Shown: positions 1 to 9,785, counted from the first letter of the stretch. The stretch: DNA of 64,000 bases from Thalassobacter stenotrophicus (GCF_001458315.1 NZ_CYRX01000011.1:186001-250000), one strand, 5' to 3'. The notes: generated by a model from the sequence alone, not told the origin. Numbers and translations are program-made.

Positions 1-195
1 GGCCTTCCGGCTGAAATTTGGCGCGAAACGATGGTCCGAGTGCATGATGGCCTACCGATCAGCCCATTGCCCATGATCGACGCCACCACAGATCGACGCC
101 CCGCCCCGCAGCCCCAACCATACAGCGCCCCACAGGGCCAGGATCGGCTTGAGCGGTTTTTGTTGGATGCGCTGGGTGCTATTTTGGGGAACTAA
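1..195 (+). CDS. C-terminal end of a PBP1A-type transglycosylase/transpeptidase (partial)
   Basis: The window opens inside an open frame that ends at TAA 193-195; 64 residues are visible. The stretch AEIWRETMVRVHDGLP followed by a proline-rich tail resembles the extreme C-terminus of class A penicillin-binding proteins of the PBP1A family in Rhodobacterales, which polymerise and cross-link peptidoglycan in the periplasm. The catalytic domains lie upstream of the window, so the call rests only on this tail. It converges with the Nudix gene on the other strand, leaving 28 bp between the two stops. Confidence 0.55.
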   Translation, partial: GLPAEIWRETMVRVHDGLPISPLPMIDATTDRRPAPQPQPYSAPQGQDRLERFLLDALGAILGN

Positions 196-223
196 TCCAC
201 GGGTAGCGCCAATCAGGCCAGCA

Positions 224-658
224 TTATAGAACGGCCTGCGCGAACGCGCGGTCACCACTGTTGCCCAATAGTTCAGGCACCTCTGCGCGTGGAAGCCAGT
301 GGACCTCGTGCAGCGGCTCAAGCGGCGGGCCGACCCGCAGCGTGGGCCGCGCCATATAAATGTGGCACAGCTTTTCCGCCCACAGGTCGTATTCCGGCAT
401 ATAGACAAACCGCCGAAACGCCCCCAATCGGCGCGGTGCCGCAATGCGGTAACCCGTTTCCTCATAGACCTCACGGTGCAGGGCACGCAGCGGACATTCG
501 CCCGGATCCATGCCGCCACCGGGCAGCTGAAACTCATCCTCATCGCCCAATTGTCGGGTGATCAGCACACGATCCCCCAACGGCAAAAGCGCATATGCAC
601 CAGGTCGCAGGGTATAGCGGCGAGCCCGAAGCGGGGCGGGACCAAAGCGAGGGATCAT
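224..658 (-). CDS. Nudix hydrolase
   Basis: 144-residue single-domain protein. A complete Nudix box (GX5EX7REUXEEXGU) is visible at residues 48-70: G48, E54, R62-E63, E66-E67, G69. This box binds the metal and positions water for hydrolysis of a nucleoside diphosphate linked to another group. The substrate cannot be read from the sequence. The gene stands alone and diverges from hslO, with an 87-bp intergenic region that must hold both promoters. Confidence 0.9.
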   Translation of the reverse strand: MIPRFGPAPLRARRYTLRPGAYALLPLGDRVLITRQLGDEDEFQLPGGGMDPGECPLRALHREVYEETGYRIAAPRRLGAFRRFVYMPEYDLWAEKLCHIYMARPTLRVGPPLEPLHEVHWLPRAEVPELLGNSGDRAFAQAVL

Positions 659-745
659 GGCGGCAACTCATAGGGGGCTTGGATCGGGGCGGCAGGGCGC
701 CTATATGCTCCCCCTATGCCAGCCGATACAAGGTAAGGAAAGCCC

Positions 746-1741
746 ATGACCACAGGCACTCAAATCGCCTGGGATGACACCGTGTTGCCGTTCCAACTCG
801 ACGCTTCAGATATCCGCGGCCGCGTGGCGCGGCTGGACGGAGTATTGGAAAACGTCCTCAAACAACATGACTACCCCCCGCAAGTCGAGGCATTGGTGGC
901 CGAGATGGCCCTTTTGACTGCGCTCATCGGGCAAACCATCAAACTGCGCTGGAAGCTGTCGCTTCAGGTCCGCAGCGATGGCCCCGTGCGTATTCTGGCG
1001 ACCGATTACTACGGCCCCACCGCCGAAGGAGAGCCCGGCCAGATCCGTGCCTATGCCTCTTATGACAAGGACGCGCCGCTGGACGTGGGCAATATCTTTG
1101 ACCTCGTGGGCAAAGGCTACTTTGCGATCCTGATCGACCAAGGCCAAGACATGGCCCCCTACCAAGGCATCACGCCCTTGGCGGGCGGCTCTTTGTCCTC
1201 CTGCGCCGAGACGTATTTCGCACAGTCCGAGCAAATCCCGACTCGCTTTGCGCTTAGCTATGGGCGCAGCACGCTGCCCGGCGAAGAATCCGCTTGGCGC
1301 GCAGGGGGTGTGATGTTGCAGCATATGCCCAAAGCGTCGCCGCACGTTACGGGTGAAGGCGGTTCTGGCGACGCAGGCCTGCTGGCCGCCACAGATATCC
1401 TCAGCGAGGATGAGGGCGAAAACTGGACCCGCGCCAACGTTCTGCTCGATACGGTCGATGATCTGGAACTGATCGGGCCAACCGTTTCACCGACTGAGCT
1501 GTTGACCCGCCTGTTCCATGAGGAACAGCCCCGCGTCTATGAGGCCACCGGCGTACGCTTTGGCTGCACCTGCTCAGAGGAACGTGTGCGGACGTCCCTG
1601 TCGATTTATTCGGCCAAGGACATCGCGCATATGACCACAGATGAGGGCACCGTTACCGCAGACTGCCAGTTCTGTGGCGCGCATTACACCTTTGCGCCCA
1701 ATACACTGGGGTTTGAGGCAACGGACAAACCTGATGCTTGA
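746..1741 (+). CDS. hslO: Hsp33 redox-regulated chaperone
   Basis: 331 residues, normal for Hsp33 in alphaproteobacteria. The N-terminal holdase domain (about 1-260) is followed by the redox-switch zinc site with cysteines C274 and C276 (CTC) and C307 and C310 (CQFC). Oxidation releases zinc and activates the chaperone in the cytosol. The start ATG follows AAGGAAAG. The stop overlaps the next start by 8 nt, so hslO, the CoA pyrophosphatase and cca look like one transcript. Confidence 0.95.
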   Translation: MTTGTQIAWDDTVLPFQLDASDIRGRVARLDGVLENVLKQHDYPPQVEALVAEMALLTALIGQTIKLRWKLSLQVRSDGPVRILATDYYGPTAEGEPGQIRAYASYDKDAPLDVGNIFDLVGKGYFAILIDQGQDMAPYQGITPLAGGSLSSCAETYFAQSEQIPTRFALSYGRSTLPGEESAWRAGGVMLQHMPKASPHVTGEGGSGDAGLLAATDILSEDEGENWTRANVLLDTVDDLELIGPTVSPTELLTRLFHEEQPRVYEATGVRFGCTCSEERVRTSLSIYSAKDIAHMTTDEGTVTADCQFCGAHYTFAPNTLGFEATDKPDA

Positions 1742-2312
1742 TATCAATGCCCTCCGCGCCGCTTGTGCCGCGGAGGGCACCGGGTCGTCCGACTACGACC
1801 TATCGCCAGAGGTTGCCGCCCCCGCGGGGCGCACCCTGCGTGCCGCCGCCGTGTTGATCGCCGTTCAAGACAGCACGCGCGGGCTGGAACTGGTGCTGAC
1901 CAAACGGTCCTCCAAGCTCAAACACCATCCCGGCCAGATCGCCTTTCCCGGCGGCAAAGTGGACGGGGATGAGGATGACATCACAGCCGCCCTTCGCGAA
2001 GCACGCGAAGAAATCGGCTTAGCGGGTGCAGATGTGCTGGGCACCCTTCCCCCGCATGAAACGGTCACCGGCTTTAACGTCACGCCCGTACTAGCACATA
2101 TCCCGGCCCCCTTCGCCCCGGTGCCGGAGCCGGGTGAGGTGGAAGAAGTTTTTAACGTGCCCATGAGCCACGTCATGACGCCCGCGAATTACATCATTGA
2201 GCGGCGCATGTGGCGAGGCAACTGGCGTCAGTTTTATACGGTCCCTTATGGGCCATACTACATCTGGGGCGCCACCGCGCGGATGCTGCGCGGTCTGGCG
2301 GAACGGCTATGA
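1734..2312 (+). CDS. CoA pyrophosphatase (Nudix, NudL-like)
   Basis: 192 residues from the ATG at 1734, which overlaps the end of hslO by 8 nt. The family signature (LTKR, then HHPGQIAFPGG, about residues 55-74) sits directly before a Nudix box at about 73-96 (REAREEIGL). This combination is typical of Nudix hydrolases that cut coenzyme A to phosphopantetheine and 3',5'-ADP. An upstream in-frame extension into hslO is possible but would be wholly overlapped. The next gene, cca, starts in an ATGA overlap. Confidence 0.88.
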   Translation: MLDINALRAACAAEGTGSSDYDLSPEVAAPAGRTLRAAAVLIAVQDSTRGLELVLTKRSSKLKHHPGQIAFPGGKVDGDEDDITAALREAREEIGLAGADVLGTLPPHETVTGFNVTPVLAHIPAPFAPVPEPGEVEEVFNVPMSHVMTPANYIIERRMWRGNWRQFYTVPYGPYYIWGATARMLRGLAERL

Positions 2313-3427
2313 ACATCGCGGGCACATGGTTAAGCGCGCCGGGCACCCAAGAGGTGTTTGCCCGGCTCAGCGCCTATCAGGCCTATGCCGTGGGCGGCTG
2401 TGTACGCAACGATCTGTTAGGCATACCGGTCCATGATGTGGACATCGCAACCTCGGCCACGCCGCACCAAGTGATTGAAGCCTGTGACGGCCTCAAGGTC
2501 GTGCCGACGGGTATAGATCACGGCACGGTCACCGTCATCGCCGCTGGCATCCCGCACGAAATCACCACCTTTCGTCGCGATGTCGAAACCGATGGCCGCC
2601 GGGCCACCGTCGCCTTTGGCACTGACATCGCACAGGACGCAGCCCGGCGTGATTTCACGATGAACGCGCTTTATGCCAACGCTGCCGGTGAGGTTATTGA
2701 TCCGCTGGGTGGCCTGCCCGATCTGCGCGCGCGGCTCGTGCGGTTCATCGGCACCCCACAGGCTCGTATCCAAGAAGATTACCTGCGCATCCTGCGGTTC
2801 TTTCGGTTCACCGCGCTGTATGGCGATAGCCTTGATGCAGAAGGGCTGGCCGCATGTGCGGAACTCGGCGACGGCTTGTCCGGACTTAGCCGTGAGCGCG
2901 TCGGCCATGAGATGCGCAAACTCCTCGCCGCGCCCGACCCTGCCTCCGCAGTGGCTGCAATGGCACAGGCGGGGTTGTTGCAACGTATCCTACCCGGTGC
3001 AGACACACGCGCGCTTGCGCCCCTGATCCACCTGGAAACAACGCCGGATTGGACAGTGCGCCTTGGGGCACTGGGCGGCGACCCAAGCGGTCTGCGCCTC
3101 TCAAAGGCAGAGGCCAAGCGCCTCGCGCGCCTCAGGGAAGCTGCGACATCGACCCAGTCGCCTTTCGCGCTTGGGTATGAACTGGGGGTTACGGATGGCT
3201 TGTACGCGCTCACCCTACGGGCCGCCCTGTTGGAGCAACCGATGGTGACGGATGGCCTTGCGGACGGGGCTGCGGCGACGTTTCCGGTCAAGCCTGCGGA
3301 CCTTGCGCCGCTGACCGGGCCGCAACTGGGCGCAGCACTGGCAACCGCGCGCGCGCGATGGCTGGCAAGCCGCGGAACACTGGACGCGCGCGCCCTGCTG
3401 AATGGCCTCGACACGCCCAAGCAATAG
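2309..3427 (+). CDS. cca: CCA tRNA nucleotidyltransferase / poly(A) polymerase family
   Basis: 372 residues from the ATG at 2309 (ATGA overlap with the preceding stop). The class II nucleotidyltransferase head is visible: AVGGCVRND at 27-34, the metal-binding DVD at 43-45, RRDFTMNAL at 113-121 and the DYLRILRFFRF motif at 157-167. It adds or repairs the 3' CCA of tRNAs in the cytosol. An in-frame start 99 nt upstream would bury the N-terminus in the preceding gene and is less likely. The CoA pyrophosphatase-cca pair is common in Rhodobacterales. Confidence 0.93.
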   Translation: MNIAGTWLSAPGTQEVFARLSAYQAYAVGGCVRNDLLGIPVHDVDIATSATPHQVIEACDGLKVVPTGIDHGTVTVIAAGIPHEITTFRRDVETDGRRATVAFGTDIAQDAARRDFTMNALYANAAGEVIDPLGGLPDLRARLVRFIGTPQARIQEDYLRILRFFRFTALYGDSLDAEGLAACAELGDGLSGLSRERVGHEMRKLLAAPDPASAVAAMAQAGLLQRILPGADTRALAPLIHLETTPDWTVRLGALGGDPSGLRLSKAEAKRLARLREAATSTQSPFALGYELGVTDGLYALTLRAALLEQPMVTDGLADGAAATFPVKPADLAPLTGPQLGAALATARARWLASRGTLDARALLNGLDTPKQ

Positions 3428-3443
3428 CGGCACAAACGCCCGC

Positions 3444-4037
3444 ATGTTTCTATTGACCGATCCCCTCTATGCCTTTGTCCTTGCGGGTCTATTCTCGCCC
3501 GGGCCAAACGTAATCCTGATCACCTCCTCGGGCGCGCGCTTTGGGTTCAAGGCCACGCTGCCCCACGTTTTGGGCGTCGTGGTGGGGGTGGGCATCACCG
3601 CGGGTCTGACCGCCCTTGGGATTGGCGCGCTTTTGTTGGCCGCCCCCGCGTTGGAATGGGGGCTCAAGCTGATTGCGGGCGGCTGGATCACCTACATGGC
3701 CTACAAGCTGGCCATGGCCAAACCATCCGCCACACCCAACCCGGATGAGCGTCCGTTTACCTTTGTGCAGGCGATCTTGTTCCAATGGGTCAACCCCAAA
3801 GTCTGGGCCGTCGCACTCGCAGCCTCTGCCGGGTTTGCGTCCAACCTGCCCCCCCTCCAAGAGGCGCTGCGCATCGGATCCGCCTTTTCCGGCACTAACT
3901 TTTTTGTCTGCCTGTTTTGGTCCGCCGCAGGCACCCTTTTGGCCTATCTGCTTCAGACCCCAACCGCATGGCGGGTGTTTAACCTTGTGATGGCGGCCGC
4001 CCTTCTGGCATCGGCGGTCATGGTTTTTCTGAGCTGA
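3444..4037 (+). CDS. LysE/RhtB-family translocator
   Basis: 197 residues, strongly hydrophobic, with about six membrane segments. The N-terminal signature DPLYAFVLAGLFSPGPNVI (residues 5-23) is the LysE family hallmark around the first helix. Members export amino acids or small metabolites across the inner membrane; the substrate here is unknown. The chosen ATG at 3444 lies 17 nt after the cca stop; an in-frame start 42 nt upstream would overlap cca and add a hydrophilic leader. Confidence 0.85.
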   Translation: MFLLTDPLYAFVLAGLFSPGPNVILITSSGARFGFKATLPHVLGVVVGVGITAGLTALGIGALLLAAPALEWGLKLIAGGWITYMAYKLAMAKPSATPNPDERPFTFVQAILFQWVNPKVWAVALAASAGFASNLPPLQEALRIGSAFSGTNFFVCLFWSAAGTLLAYLLQTPTAWRVFNLVMAAALLASAVMVFLS

Positions 4038-4069
4038 GGGATTATATTCGCATCAAAGGACCAAATCCC

Positions 4070-5911
4070 ATGATGCGCTTTTTCGAAAACCTGGTGGACC
4101 CTTACGTCCCCTACCGGGAAACTGACACGCCGCCCAAGCGGTTGTGGCCGTTCCTGTGGGATCTGTCCCAGCCCTTCAAACGCATCTTCGCTTTTGCCGC
4201 CCTAACGTCGGTATTGGTCGCGATGGTCGAGATCGGTTTGATCTTTTACATGGGTCGTCTCGTTGACTTACTGTCGGATCAGACACCGACCCAAGTCTGG
4301 CAGGCCCACGGAACCGAGTTGATTGTCGCGGGCGTATTTGTCTTGGTTCTGCGCCCCGCAGTCCAAGCGCTAAACGTCATGCTACTGAACAACTCGATCC
4401 TGCCGAATTTTGGCACGCTGATCCGGTGGCGCGCGCACCGGCAGGTTCTGCGCCAATCCGTCGGCTGGTTTGAAAATGATTTCGCCGGCCGGATTGCGAA
4501 CCGTATCATGCAAACGCCCCCTGCTGCAGGCGAGGCCGTGTTTCAAATCTTTGACGCGATTACCTTTGCGCTGGCCTATCTGATCGGCGCGGCAGTGCTG
4601 TTGTTTGATGCCGACCCTCGCCTTTTGCTGCCGCTTTTGGCGTGGTTTGGGCTTTATGGCGCGCTGGTCCGCTGGACCATGAAAAACGTGGGCCCCGCGT
4701 CCAAAGCCGCATCAGATGCGCGGTCCATGACGACAGGGCGCGTGGTGGACAGCTACACCAACATCCACTCTGTCAAATTGTTCGCCCAGCACGAGCAGGA
4801 GGTCGACTACGCCCGCGACGCCATCGAATACACCCGACAGACATTTGCGCGTGAAATGCGGATTTTCACCGTTATGGACGTGGTTCTTACGCTGTTAAAC
4901 GGGTTGCTGATTGTTGGGGTGGTCGCCTGGGCCATCGCGCTCTGGATGCAGGGCACTGCCTCCGTCGGAGTTGTCGCAGCGGCCACCGCGCTGACCCTGC
5001 GGCTGAACGCGATGACCGGGTGGATCATGTGGGCTTTGTCATCGTTTTTCCGCAACTTGGGCGTCGTGGCCGAGGGAATGGAGACAATTTCCCAGCCCAT
5101 CACGCTGGTTGATGCCAAAGACGCCAAGCCGCTAAATCTCACCAAAGGTGAGATCACAATGGACGCGCTGACCCACCACTATGGACGCGGCGCGGGGGGC
5201 TTGGATCAAATCTCTCTCACGATCAAACCCGGTGAAAAAGTTGGCCTTATCGGGCGGTCAGGGGCGGGAAAATCGACCCTCGTGAAACTGCTTTTACGGT
5301 TTTATGACACCGAGGGCGGCCGCATTTTGATCGACGGCCAAGACATCGCCCACGTCACCCAAGACAGCCTGCGCAGTGAAATTGGCATGGTCCAACAGGA
5401 CAGCTCGCTCTTGCACCGATCCGTTGCGGATAACATCCGCTACGGCCGTGACGGTGCCAGCATGGACGACATCATCGCCGCCGCCAAACAGGCCGAGGCG
5501 CATGAATTCATCCTCGAACTAGAGGACCCCGAGGGCCGCAAAGGCTATGAGGCCGAGGTCGGCGAGCGGGGCGTCAAGCTATCGGGCGGGCAAAGGCAGC
5601 GGGTCGCATTGGCCCGCGTGATCCTAAAAAACGCACCAATCCTTGTGCTGGATGAGGCGACAAGCGCCCTCGATAGTGAAGTCGAGGCCGCCATTCAGGA
5701 CACCCTTTATGGCATGATGGAAGGCAAGACAGTGATCGCGATTGCCCACCGCCTTTCAACAATCGCCAAGATGGACCGCATCCTTGTGCTGGACGATGGC
5801 CGCATTGCGGAGCAAGGCCGGCACGAAGATTTGCTGGCAGAAGGCGGGCTATATGCCAGCTTTTGGGCGCGGCAATCCGGCGGGTTTATTGCCACGGAGG
5901 CAGCAGAATGA
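4070..5911 (+). CDS. ABC transporter, fused permease/ATPase (half-transporter 1)
   Basis: 613 residues. The N-terminal transmembrane domain (about 35-345) is of the type I exporter fold, followed by a nucleotide-binding domain with Walker A GRSGAGKST near 393-401, signature LSGGQRQR near 503 and Walker B ILVLDEATSALD near 523-534. The next gene is a paralogue in ATGA overlap, so the two very likely form a heterodimeric exporter. The N-terminal block (FENLVDPYVPY...PPKRLWPFLWDL) is shared in modified form by the partner. Substrate unknown. Confidence 0.92.
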   Translation: MMRFFENLVDPYVPYRETDTPPKRLWPFLWDLSQPFKRIFAFAALTSVLVAMVEIGLIFYMGRLVDLLSDQTPTQVWQAHGTELIVAGVFVLVLRPAVQALNVMLLNNSILPNFGTLIRWRAHRQVLRQSVGWFENDFAGRIANRIMQTPPAAGEAVFQIFDAITFALAYLIGAAVLLFDADPRLLLPLLAWFGLYGALVRWTMKNVGPASKAASDARSMTTGRVVDSYTNIHSVKLFAQHEQEVDYARDAIEYTRQTFAREMRIFTVMDVVLTLLNGLLIVGVVAWAIALWMQGTASVGVVAAATALTLRLNAMTGWIMWALSSFFRNLGVVAEGMETISQPITLVDAKDAKPLNLTKGEITMDALTHHYGRGAGGLDQISLTIKPGEKVGLIGRSGAGKSTLVKLLLRFYDTEGGRILIDGQDIAHVTQDSLRSEIGMVQQDSSLLHRSVADNIRYGRDGASMDDIIAAAKQAEAHEFILELEDPEGRKGYEAEVGERGVKLSGGQRQRVALARVILKNAPILVLDEATSALDSEVEAAIQDTLYGMMEGKTVIAIAHRLSTIAKMDRILVLDDGRIAEQGRHEDLLAEGGLYASFWARQSGGFIATEAAE

Positions 5912-7758
5912 TGCAGCAAGTGGCCGCGCGCCTTGGCAACCTGATCGACCCGTTCAAACCCGCAGATGGCCCACCGCCGCGCACGCTTTGGGCGTTCTTC
6001 AAATGGTGCCTCGCAGGGACGTGGCCCGTATTGATCGTGGCATTCGGAGTGTCTGCTCTTGCGGGCGCGACCGAGGTGATCTCCGCCTTTTTGCTGGGTG
6101 CCGTGATCGACAGCGCGGTATCAACCGGGCCCGCCACGTACTTTGCAGACAACTGGCCCCTTTTGCTCGTCTTTGTTGGGTTTTTCCTGCTGATCCGGCC
6201 GCTTTTGTTTGGCACATCCGCAGCATTCAATGGGATCGTCGTGCCCCCCAACGTCTATCCGCTGGTGCAATCGCGGCTGCACCGCTGGACACTGGGCCAA
6301 GCCGTTTCGTTCTTTGACAACGATTTTGCGGGGCGGATCGCCTCCAAACAAATGCAGACAGCGCGGGCGCTGACGGACGTCACGAATGAGTTCATCAACG
6401 TCGTGGCCTTTGCCCTCGCGACCCTGATCGGCTCGACCCTTTTGCTGACGACAATCGACGCGCGGATTGCTGGTGCGCTGGTGATTTGGCTGGTCGGTTA
6501 TTTCCTGATGATCCGCTGGTTCATGCCCCGTATCCGGATCAGGTCACGTGACCGCGCGGGCGCTCGCGCCATGGTCACGGGTCAAGTTGTGGACACGATC
6601 ACCAACATCAAAACCGTCAAGCTGTTCGGCCACATGGACCATGAGGACCGCGCCGCCCTCGATGCCATGAGCACGCTACGCGGCAAGGCTCTCGCCTTTG
6701 GGAAGCTTTCGACTGGGTTTCGCTTTGCCCTGATGACGACAGCGGGTGTTTTACCCGTGCTGCTGATTGGGGGTGCGACTTGGCTATGGACGCTTGGCGT
6801 CACAACCCCCGGTGACATCGCCGCCGCTGGCGCCGTGTCGATCCGCATCGCGCAGATGACCGGTTGGGTTAGCTTTACGCTGATGGCGATGTACGCCAAC
6901 GTGGGCGAAGTTGAAGATGGGATGCGCACCCTGACCGCGCCGCAAACCCTGCTGGACCGCGCAGATGCGCGGGAGTTGGACACGGCCAAGGGAGCTGTTG
7001 CGTTCAAGGACGTCACTTTCACTTATGGCCGCGAGGAAGGCGGCGTTCAGGACATCGACCTCTCGCTCACGCCCGGTGAAAAGTTGGGCTTGGTCGGGGC
7101 GTCGGGGGCGGGGAAATCCACCTTGGTCAGCCTTCTATTGCGCCTTCAGGACCCCGAGGACGGCACGCTCACGCTGGACGGTCACGACCTGCGCGATCTG
7201 ACCCAGCAATCCCTGCGCCAACAGATCGGCATGGTCACGCAGGAAACCGCGATGTTCAATCGCTCCGCGCTAGACAACATCCGCTACGGCAAGCCCGATG
7301 CAACCCGTGACCAAATCGAGGCCGCCGCCCGTGCCGCCGAGGCCCATGACTTCATCCTTGGCCTCAAGGATCACAAGGACCGCACGGGCTATGACGCGCA
7401 TCTGGGGGAACGGGGCGTGAAACTGTCGGGCGGGCAACGCCAACGGATCGCTCTGGCCCGTGCTATCCTAAAGGACGCGCCCGTTTTGGTGCTGGATGAA
7501 GCGACATCCGCCCTCGACAGTGAGGTTGAGGCCCAAATCCAAACTGCCCTAGAGCGCGTGATGGAAGGCAAAACCGTCATCGCCATCGCCCATCGGCTCA
7601 GCACCATCGCCCGTATGGACCGCATCGTTGTGATGGACCAAGGTCGTATCGTGGAACAAGGCAGCCACGCTGAGTTATTGGCGCAGGATGGGCTGTATCG
7701 CCGATACTGGGACCGACAGTCAGGTGGATTTATCGGGGTGGCTGAAGCCGCCGAATAG
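5908..7758 (+). CDS. ABC transporter, fused permease/ATPase (half-transporter 2)
   Basis: 616 residues from the ATG at 5908, which overlaps the preceding stop (ATGA). It has the same architecture as its partner: N-terminal motif NLIDPFKP...PPRTLWAFFKW, type I exporter membrane domain, Walker A GASGAGKST near 397, LSGGQRQR near 506 and ILVLDEATSALD near 526. The strong similarity points to an old gene duplication that gave a heterodimer. An earlier in-frame start at 5863 lies inside the first gene and was not chosen. Confidence 0.92.
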   Translation: MMQQVAARLGNLIDPFKPADGPPPRTLWAFFKWCLAGTWPVLIVAFGVSALAGATEVISAFLLGAVIDSAVSTGPATYFADNWPLLLVFVGFFLLIRPLLFGTSAAFNGIVVPPNVYPLVQSRLHRWTLGQAVSFFDNDFAGRIASKQMQTARALTDVTNEFINVVAFALATLIGSTLLLTTIDARIAGALVIWLVGYFLMIRWFMPRIRIRSRDRAGARAMVTGQVVDTITNIKTVKLFGHMDHEDRAALDAMSTLRGKALAFGKLSTGFRFALMTTAGVLPVLLIGGATWLWTLGVTTPGDIAAAGAVSIRIAQMTGWVSFTLMAMYANVGEVEDGMRTLTAPQTLLDRADARELDTAKGAVAFKDVTFTYGREEGGVQDIDLSLTPGEKLGLVGASGAGKSTLVSLLLRLQDPEDGTLTLDGHDLRDLTQQSLRQQIGMVTQETAMFNRSALDNIRYGKPDATRDQIEAAARAAEAHDFILGLKDHKDRTGYDAHLGERGVKLSGGQRQRIALARAILKDAPVLVLDEATSALDSEVEAQIQTALERVMEGKTVIAIAHRLSTIARMDRIVVMDQGRIVEQGSHAELLAQDGLYRRYWDRQSGGFIGVAEAAE

Positions 7759-7773
7759 ACCTACAAGCGCGCC

Positions 7774-8982
7774 ATGGACATCAAGATCACACGTTTAGGC
7801 CACCTCGGCGATGGCATCGCAGAGGGGCCGCTATTTGCGCCCCGCACTCTCCCTGATGAGGTAGTCACTGGCACACCGCAGGGCGACCGGCTGACGGACA
7901 TTCGGATCGTCACCCCATCAGAGCATCGGGTCAAAGCGCCTTGTGCGCATTATAACGCCTGCGGTGGCTGCGCGTTGCAGCACGCAAGCGACGATTTTGT
8001 GGCTGGGTGGAAACGACAGGTCATTCAAACCGCCCTCGCCGCCCAAGACCTGAACGTGTCACCCGAGCCGACACTCACGAGCCCGGCAGGCACGCGCCGG
8101 CGCGGTACCCTACACGGCAAGCGCACGAAAAAGGGCGCGTTGGTCGGGTTTCATGCCCGCGCGGCCGAAACCATCACGCCGGTGCCGAACTGCTTGTTGC
8201 TGGACCCCGTCATTTTGGCCGCGATCCCAACGCTGGAAACCTTGACCCGGATCGCCGCATCCCGCGCGGCGGAAGTGGCCTATCACCTGACGGTCTCGGA
8301 CGCGGGCCTCGACCTTGCGATTGAGAACGCCAAGCCACTGGACGCAAGCATCCGCCAAGAGTTGCCATCCTATGTTGCCGCCTTTGCCCGCGTCACATGG
8401 AACGGTGAGCCTGTGCTCCAAGCCGCAGCCCCCGGCGTACGCTTTGGCACCGCCCGCGTCGTGCCGCCCCCCGGCGCGTTCCTACAGGCCACGCCCGAGG
8501 GTGAGAGCGCCCTTGTGCGCGCCGCTATGGACGCAATCGGTTCGGCATCCCGGGTGATTGATCTGTTCAGCGGATGTGGGACGTTCACGTTCCCCGCCGC
8601 CGCACAGGCGTCCGTGCACGCAATGGAAAGCGAACAGACCCTTTTGGCCGCGCTGGATCACGGCGTGCGCCACAACCAAGGCCTTAAGCCCATCACGACC
8701 GAGCGTCGCGACCTGTTCCGCAACCCCGTCTTGCCCGAAGACCTAACGAAGTATGACGCGGCCATCATCGACCCGCCCCGCGCAGGCGCCGAGGCTCAGG
8801 TGGCCGAACTGGCCCAAAGCAGCATCCCGCGCATCGCGTTTGTGTCGTGCAACCCCGTGACCTTCGCCCGCGAAGCCGCCACGTTGGTGCAGGCGGGCTA
8901 TACCCTCAATTGGGTCCGCGTCATTGACCAATTCCGTTGGTCGCCACATATCGAAACCGTGGCTTCATTCTCCAAGGACTGA
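7774..8982 (+). CDS. Class I SAM-dependent RNA (uracil-5-)methyltransferase, TrmA/RlmC/RlmD family
   Basis: 402 residues. A TRAM-like RNA-binding start (about 1-50) is followed by iron-sulfur cluster cysteines C57, C63 and C66 in PCAHYNACGGC, and a SAM-binding motif VIDLFSGCGTF. The catalytic region includes IDPPRAG and FVSCNPVTFARE, whose cysteine attacks uracil, and a C-terminal HIETVA motif. The family makes 5-methyluridine in rRNA or tRNA; which site is modified cannot be told here. It starts 15 nt after the ABC pair. Confidence 0.9.
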   Translation: MDIKITRLGHLGDGIAEGPLFAPRTLPDEVVTGTPQGDRLTDIRIVTPSEHRVKAPCAHYNACGGCALQHASDDFVAGWKRQVIQTALAAQDLNVSPEPTLTSPAGTRRRGTLHGKRTKKGALVGFHARAAETITPVPNCLLLDPVILAAIPTLETLTRIAASRAAEVAYHLTVSDAGLDLAIENAKPLDASIRQELPSYVAAFARVTWNGEPVLQAAAPGVRFGTARVVPPPGAFLQATPEGESALVRAAMDAIGSASRVIDLFSGCGTFTFPAAAQASVHAMESEQTLLAALDHGVRHNQGLKPITTERRDLFRNPVLPEDLTKYDAAIIDPPRAGAEAQVAELAQSSIPRIAFVSCNPVTFAREAATLVQAGYTLNWVRVIDQFRWSPHIETVASFSKD

Positions 8983-8987
8983 TCTTT

Positions 8988-9785
8988 ATGCGCCAAGCGC
9001 TTGAACACTTTTTGCTCGGCAAAGCCTTTCGCACGTTCATTATCGCCGTCATCGTGTTCAACGCGATCATCCTTGGGATGGAAACATCCCAAACGCTGAT
9101 GGATCGTTTTGGGCCACTGATCCTGATGCTCGACACCATCTGTCTGAGCATCTTTGTGATTGAAATTGTGCTCAAACTGTTCGCGATGGACCGTCGGTTT
9201 TTCAAAGATGGCTGGAACATCTTTGACTTTGCGATTGTTGCTGTCGCGCTGATGCCCGCAACCCAAGGACTGTCGGTCCTACGGGCACTGCGCATCCTGC
9301 GGGTCCTGAAACTGATCACCGCCGTGCCCAGCCTCAAGCGCGTGGTAGAGGGACTGTTCAAAGCACTGCCCGGCATGGCTTCGGTGTTTGGGTTGATGAC
9401 CCTGATTTTCTACATCGGCGCTGTGATGGCCACGAAACTGTTCGGCGCGGGCTGCCCCCTTTGCACCCCGGAGCAGGCCGCAAATTTCGACGAATGGTTC
9501 GGTACGCTGGGGCGCTCTGGCTATTCGCTATTTCAGATCATGACACTGGAAAGCTGGTCCATGGGAATCGTCCGCCCTGTGATGGATGTCTATCCGCACG
9601 CATGGGCATTTTTCGTGCCGTTCATCCTGATCACGACTTTTGCGGTGGTGAACCTTGTGGTCGGCCTTGTGGTGAACTCGATGCAAGAGGCCTCGGAGGT
9701 CGAAACCACCGAAGCCACGGATGCCTACCGCGATGAAGTTTTGGATCGCCTCAAGGCGATTGAAGCGCGCTTGAGTGAAAAGTGA
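8988..9785 (+). CDS. One-domain voltage-gated sodium channel (NaChBac/NavBac type)
   Basis: 265 residues. The voltage sensor S4 is visible as VLRALRILRVLKLI with R99, R102, R105 and K108. The pore selectivity filter TLESWSM lies at 186-192; this glutamate-containing filter is characteristic of bacterial sodium channels. S6 (about 205-231) is followed by a hydrophilic, probably coiled-coil tail (240-263) that would help tetramer assembly in the inner membrane. The ATG at 8988 sits 5 nt after the methyltransferase stop. The extracellular loop holds a CPLC pair (156-159). Confidence 0.9.
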   Translation: MRQALEHFLLGKAFRTFIIAVIVFNAIILGMETSQTLMDRFGPLILMLDTICLSIFVIEIVLKLFAMDRRFFKDGWNIFDFAIVAVALMPATQGLSVLRALRILRVLKLITAVPSLKRVVEGLFKALPGMASVFGLMTLIFYIGAVMATKLFGAGCPLCTPEQAANFDEWFGTLGRSGYSLFQIMTLESWSMGIVRPVMDVYPHAWAFFVPFILITTFAVVNLVVGLVVNSMQEASEVETTEATDAYRDEVLDRLKAIEARLSEK

